A stretch of DNA of 7,162 nucleotides, taken from NCBI GenBank assembly GCA_964476375.1, contig CAYYZW010000090.1, positions 1 through 7,162 of the forward strand. The letters run 5' to 3'. Below, in pieces: positions 5,886-7,162 of the stretch. This DNA comes from SAT2750 sp964476375. GTDB lineage: Bacteria; Planctomycetota; Planctomycetia; Pirellulales; Pirellulaceae. How positions within the stretch are numbered: position 1 is the stretch's first letter; each line of letters starts with the position of its first letter. The position numbers and the translations under genes were made by a program. The notes under the pieces were generated by a model. That model was not told the DNA's origin. It saw only the letters and a list, made by a program, of their open reading frames with translations, and ran no database searches.

Positions 5886-6137
5886 ATGACCTTTCAGATT
5901 CCCGTCAACGGCCACTGGATCGAGCTCTGGCTGAGTGCCTGGACCGGCAAGGAACGTGTCCACTATGACGGCCAGCTGGTTTCCGAGAAGCGCAGTTTCA
6001 TGTTCGAAACGATCCACTCTTTCCAGGCTGAGGAAGATGGCCAGAAGGCGGTCTACGAGGTGGTCGCCACAACCGGGCTGACCGGCTACGGCTATGCCGT
6101 GCGGCGCAACGGTATCATCCAGTCCCACTCCCCCTGA
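5886..6137 (+). CDS. Small soluble beta-rich protein of unknown function
   Basis: The 83-residue product has no signal peptide or membrane helix and alternates hydrophobic and polar residues in short stretches (FQIPV, WIELWLSAW, ERVHYDG, KAVYEVVA, YGYAVRR), which suggests a small beta-sheet fold. Visible features are W11, the WTGKE block at 19-23, YDG at 27-29, SEKRSFMFE at 33-41 and the C-terminal VRRNGIIQSHSP. Spacing of the GK, YDG and basic-aromatic blocks is reminiscent of one repeat of FAIM-type beta domains, but that is only an impression. The ATG at 5886 is chosen because AAAGGAG at 5873-5879 lies 6 nt upstream; the ATG at 5850 would add 12 residues without a spaced ribosome site. It is the only non-membrane member of the small-gene run, so a cytoplasmic partner role is conceivable. 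Confidence 0.78.
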   Translation: MTFQIPVNGHWIELWLSAWTGKERVHYDGQLVSEKRSFMFETIHSFQAEEDGQKAVYEVVATTGLTGYGYAVRRNGIIQSHSP

Positions 6138-6183
6138 AGCGGATGAAATAACAGCAACCCATTCTTGCCGTAAGGAGAAAATC

Positions 6184-6600
6184 ATGACGACGGAAAAGAC
6201 CCCCAGCGACCATTCCCTGATCGGAACAGGGCCATTGCTTATCGGCGGAGTGATCAGCCTCTGGTGTGGAGCAGCCGGCCTGCCCGGCGATGGCCTGCTA
6301 TTGTCCTGGGACCTGGTGCTGGTGGCTGCCGGCCTGGCCCTGCTTTCAGCCGGAGTCGTCCTCTGTATGAAGGTCCGGCCTGTCAGCGGAAGGCCGCTTT
6401 ACGTCGCCGCGAATATCGCCTGGATGCTGGCGATTATCGCTTTTGTCCAGGGAGAAGGTTCCGGCGGGCATATCCTGGGCCAGGGGGCCGTCTGTCTGCT
6501 CGCGGCAGTCTACGGGGTAAGTGCCCTTGTCTCCTGGTACCATCAGCAGCAGGCTGTGGGAGGGGCCGTTCTCCCGGCTGGGGAAACAGTAGCTCGCTGA
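6184..6600 (+). CDS. Four-TM membrane protein, unknown function
   Basis: This 138-residue protein is not recognised. A short polar N-terminus (MTTEKTPSDH) precedes four hydrophobic segments at about 13-32, 43-62, 71-89 and 96-117, followed by a short tail (HQQQAVGGAVLPAGETVAR). Loops are short, and glycine-, alanine- and leucine-rich helices give no catalytic signature. The basic loop between the second and third helices (KVRPVSGR, 63-70) is expected in the cytoplasm, which would put both ends there too. TAAGGAG at 6171-6177 lies 6 nt before the ATG, a strong ribosome site that rules out the longer frame opening at 6094. It starts 46 nt after the previous gene and is likely transcribed with it. 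Confidence 0.8.
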   Translation: MTTEKTPSDHSLIGTGPLLIGGVISLWCGAAGLPGDGLLLSWDLVLVAAGLALLSAGVVLCMKVRPVSGRPLYVAANIAWMLAIIAFVQGEGSGGHILGQGAVCLLAAVYGVSALVSWYHQQQAVGGAVLPAGETVAR

Positions 6601-6639
6601 TACGAGGCGTTTCAATCTCAACAAAAAGGAAAATCGACC

Positions 6640-6846
6640 ATGAAGAAGAAGCACATGGACCATTCGTTTGCCGCTATCTGTTTCGTTGCCGCGTTGGGAA
6701 GCATCGTTCTCGGCCTGATGGGAAATGACTGGAAATTCACGGGGACTCTTTTTCCCCTGACAGCCACCTTTGCCTTTTGTATTAACGTCCATTTTCGCCT
6801 GGCCAGGCTCGAGAAGGAGCGTGCCGGTGAGGGCCATCCAGGGTGA
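6640..6846 (+). CDS. Small two-TM membrane protein, unknown function
   Basis: The 68-residue product begins with a basic N-terminus (MKKKHMDH) and has two hydrophobic segments at about 9-27 and 34-52, joined by a tight loop (GNDWK), then a charged tail (RLARLEKERAGEGHPG). Both basic ends point to a hairpin in the membrane with N- and C-termini in the cytoplasm. AAAGGA at 6625-6630 precedes the ATG by 9 nt. It lies 39 nt after the four-TM gene, which fits one transcript. It is not similar to a named family that I can recognise; size and layout fit many small membrane-protein subunits and would not by themselves identify one. Confidence 0.7.
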   Translation: MKKKHMDHSFAAICFVAALGSIVLGLMGNDWKFTGTLFPLTATFAFCINVHFRLARLEKERAGEGHPG

Positions 6847-7018
6847 GCGTCCCCGGGCTGGCCTGCCACGAACCGGAGAGGTGAGATGCTCGGCCGGAAG
6901 CGGAAGAATTCACCCCCGGGCGCGGAGAATTTTACTGGCAATCCAGCAGCCGGCCGATCAGCATGGCATAATGGGACGCGACCCCACCCAGGACCATGCC
7001 CGATCCCCCGGAGACGTG
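6847..7018. other. Intergenic region without a convincing gene
   Basis: This 172-nt stretch has no protein-like frame. The palindrome-containing octamer CCCCGGGC occurs twice (6851-6858 and 6914-6921). A Shine-Dalgarno-like GGAGAGGTGAG at 6875-6885 precedes an ATG at 6886, but the frame it opens reads as arginine-, proline- and glycine-rich noise and runs out of frame through the next gene. GGAG at 7010-7013 is the ribosome site of the gene at 7019. No promoter or terminator stands out. Confidence 0.4.
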
Positions 7019-7162
7019 ATGCGACGCAGGCACCTTTTTATTGTGCTGGTGATGCTGGCGATCCTGGCCCCCCCCCCCCCCCCCCCCCCACACGAAAACC
7101 CCCAAAAGGAACGATGGGAGAGAGAAAAGCCACAACCCAAAAAACCCCCCACCAAAAAAAGG
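7019..7162 (+). CDS. Start of an exported or membrane-anchored protein, cut by the window end
   Basis: ATG at 7019 follows GGAG (7010-7013) by 5 nt and encodes a classical signal sequence or anchor: basic MRRRH followed by the hydrophobic FIVLVMLAILA at 7-17. From 7068 the DNA becomes a run of 22 C (proline codons) and then an A/C-rich tail, which keeps the frame open to the end as a proline- and lysine-rich, highly charged segment (HENPQKERWEREK and onward). Because all stop codons begin with T and the last 73 bases contain a single T, the open frame there proves nothing. The first 17 codons look genuine; everything after may be artefact. If genuine, it would be an exported protein with a poly-proline linker. 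Function cannot be inferred. Confidence 0.45.
   Translation, partial: MRRRHLFIVLVMLAILAPPPPPPPHENPQKERWEREKPQPKKPPTKKR
7068..7089. repeat. 22-base poly-C tract
   Basis: An uninterrupted run of 22 C follows CTGG at 7064-7067. No other homopolymer of comparable length occurs in the window. The following 73 bases contain only one T, unlike all sequence before it. On the opposite strand this is poly-G, a common read-failure signature near contig ends. Confidence 0.95.

Noticed and set aside
7..7049. TATTGTGCTGG shared by 7-17 and 7039-7049, as if the ends overlapped in a circle
   Set aside because: Only 11 bases match and the flanks differ, and the second copy is not at the terminus. It is a chance match in sequence coding for hydrophobic residues.
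6886..7162. Frame from ATG 6886 with a nearby GGAGAGGTGAG
   Set aside because: The translation is proline-, arginine- and glycine-rich noise without hydrophobic pattern, and it overlaps the better signal-peptide frame at 7019 in a different frame.

Overview
The window is GC-rich and all of its convincing genes lie on the + strand. The first two complete genes encode proteins built from domain families that are hugely expanded in Planctomycetes: a two-haem-site cytochrome of the PSCyt/PSD type and a DUF1552 (HXXSHH) protein. The source is therefore very probably a planctomycete, perhaps of the Pirellula/Rhodopirellula type. That lower-rank guess is inference only. The window looks like the end of a contig: its left edge cuts a gene, and its right edge runs into a 22-base poly-C tract followed by a strange low-complexity tail.

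Layout. Bases 2-139 hold the C-terminal tail of a truncated gene. A GC-rich, palindrome-rich gap follows. Gene A (267-2984) is an exported protein with two CxxCH haem-attachment sites. Gene B (3041-4438) is a Tat-exported DUF1552 protein in the same direction. Pairs like A and B are common in planctomycete genomes and are usually assumed to act together in the periplasm or at the cell surface; their substrate is unknown. Here the second member departs from the family signature, with HQLSHE in place of HxxSHH.

From 4444 to 6846 there are six small genes in a row, five of them predicted to be membrane proteins: a 5-TM protein with an acidic repeat tail, a 38-residue single-TM microprotein started from GTG, a 2-TM protein with a hexa-arginine cluster and a soluble C-terminal domain, an 83-residue soluble protein with beta-strand character, a 4-TM protein and a 2-TM protein. 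The first three are tightly coupled (gaps of 5, 71 and 1 nt). They are separated from the last three by a 179-nt leader in which one G/A tract can pair with either of two C/T tracts. I recognise none of these six as a named family, and a joint membrane function is only an inference from adjacency.

The right end (7019 onward) begins what looks like another exported or membrane-anchored protein with its own Shine-Dalgarno sequence, but the sequence from the poly-C run to the end may be a read or assembly artefact. I saw no tRNA, rRNA, CRISPR array, insertion sequence or integrase.
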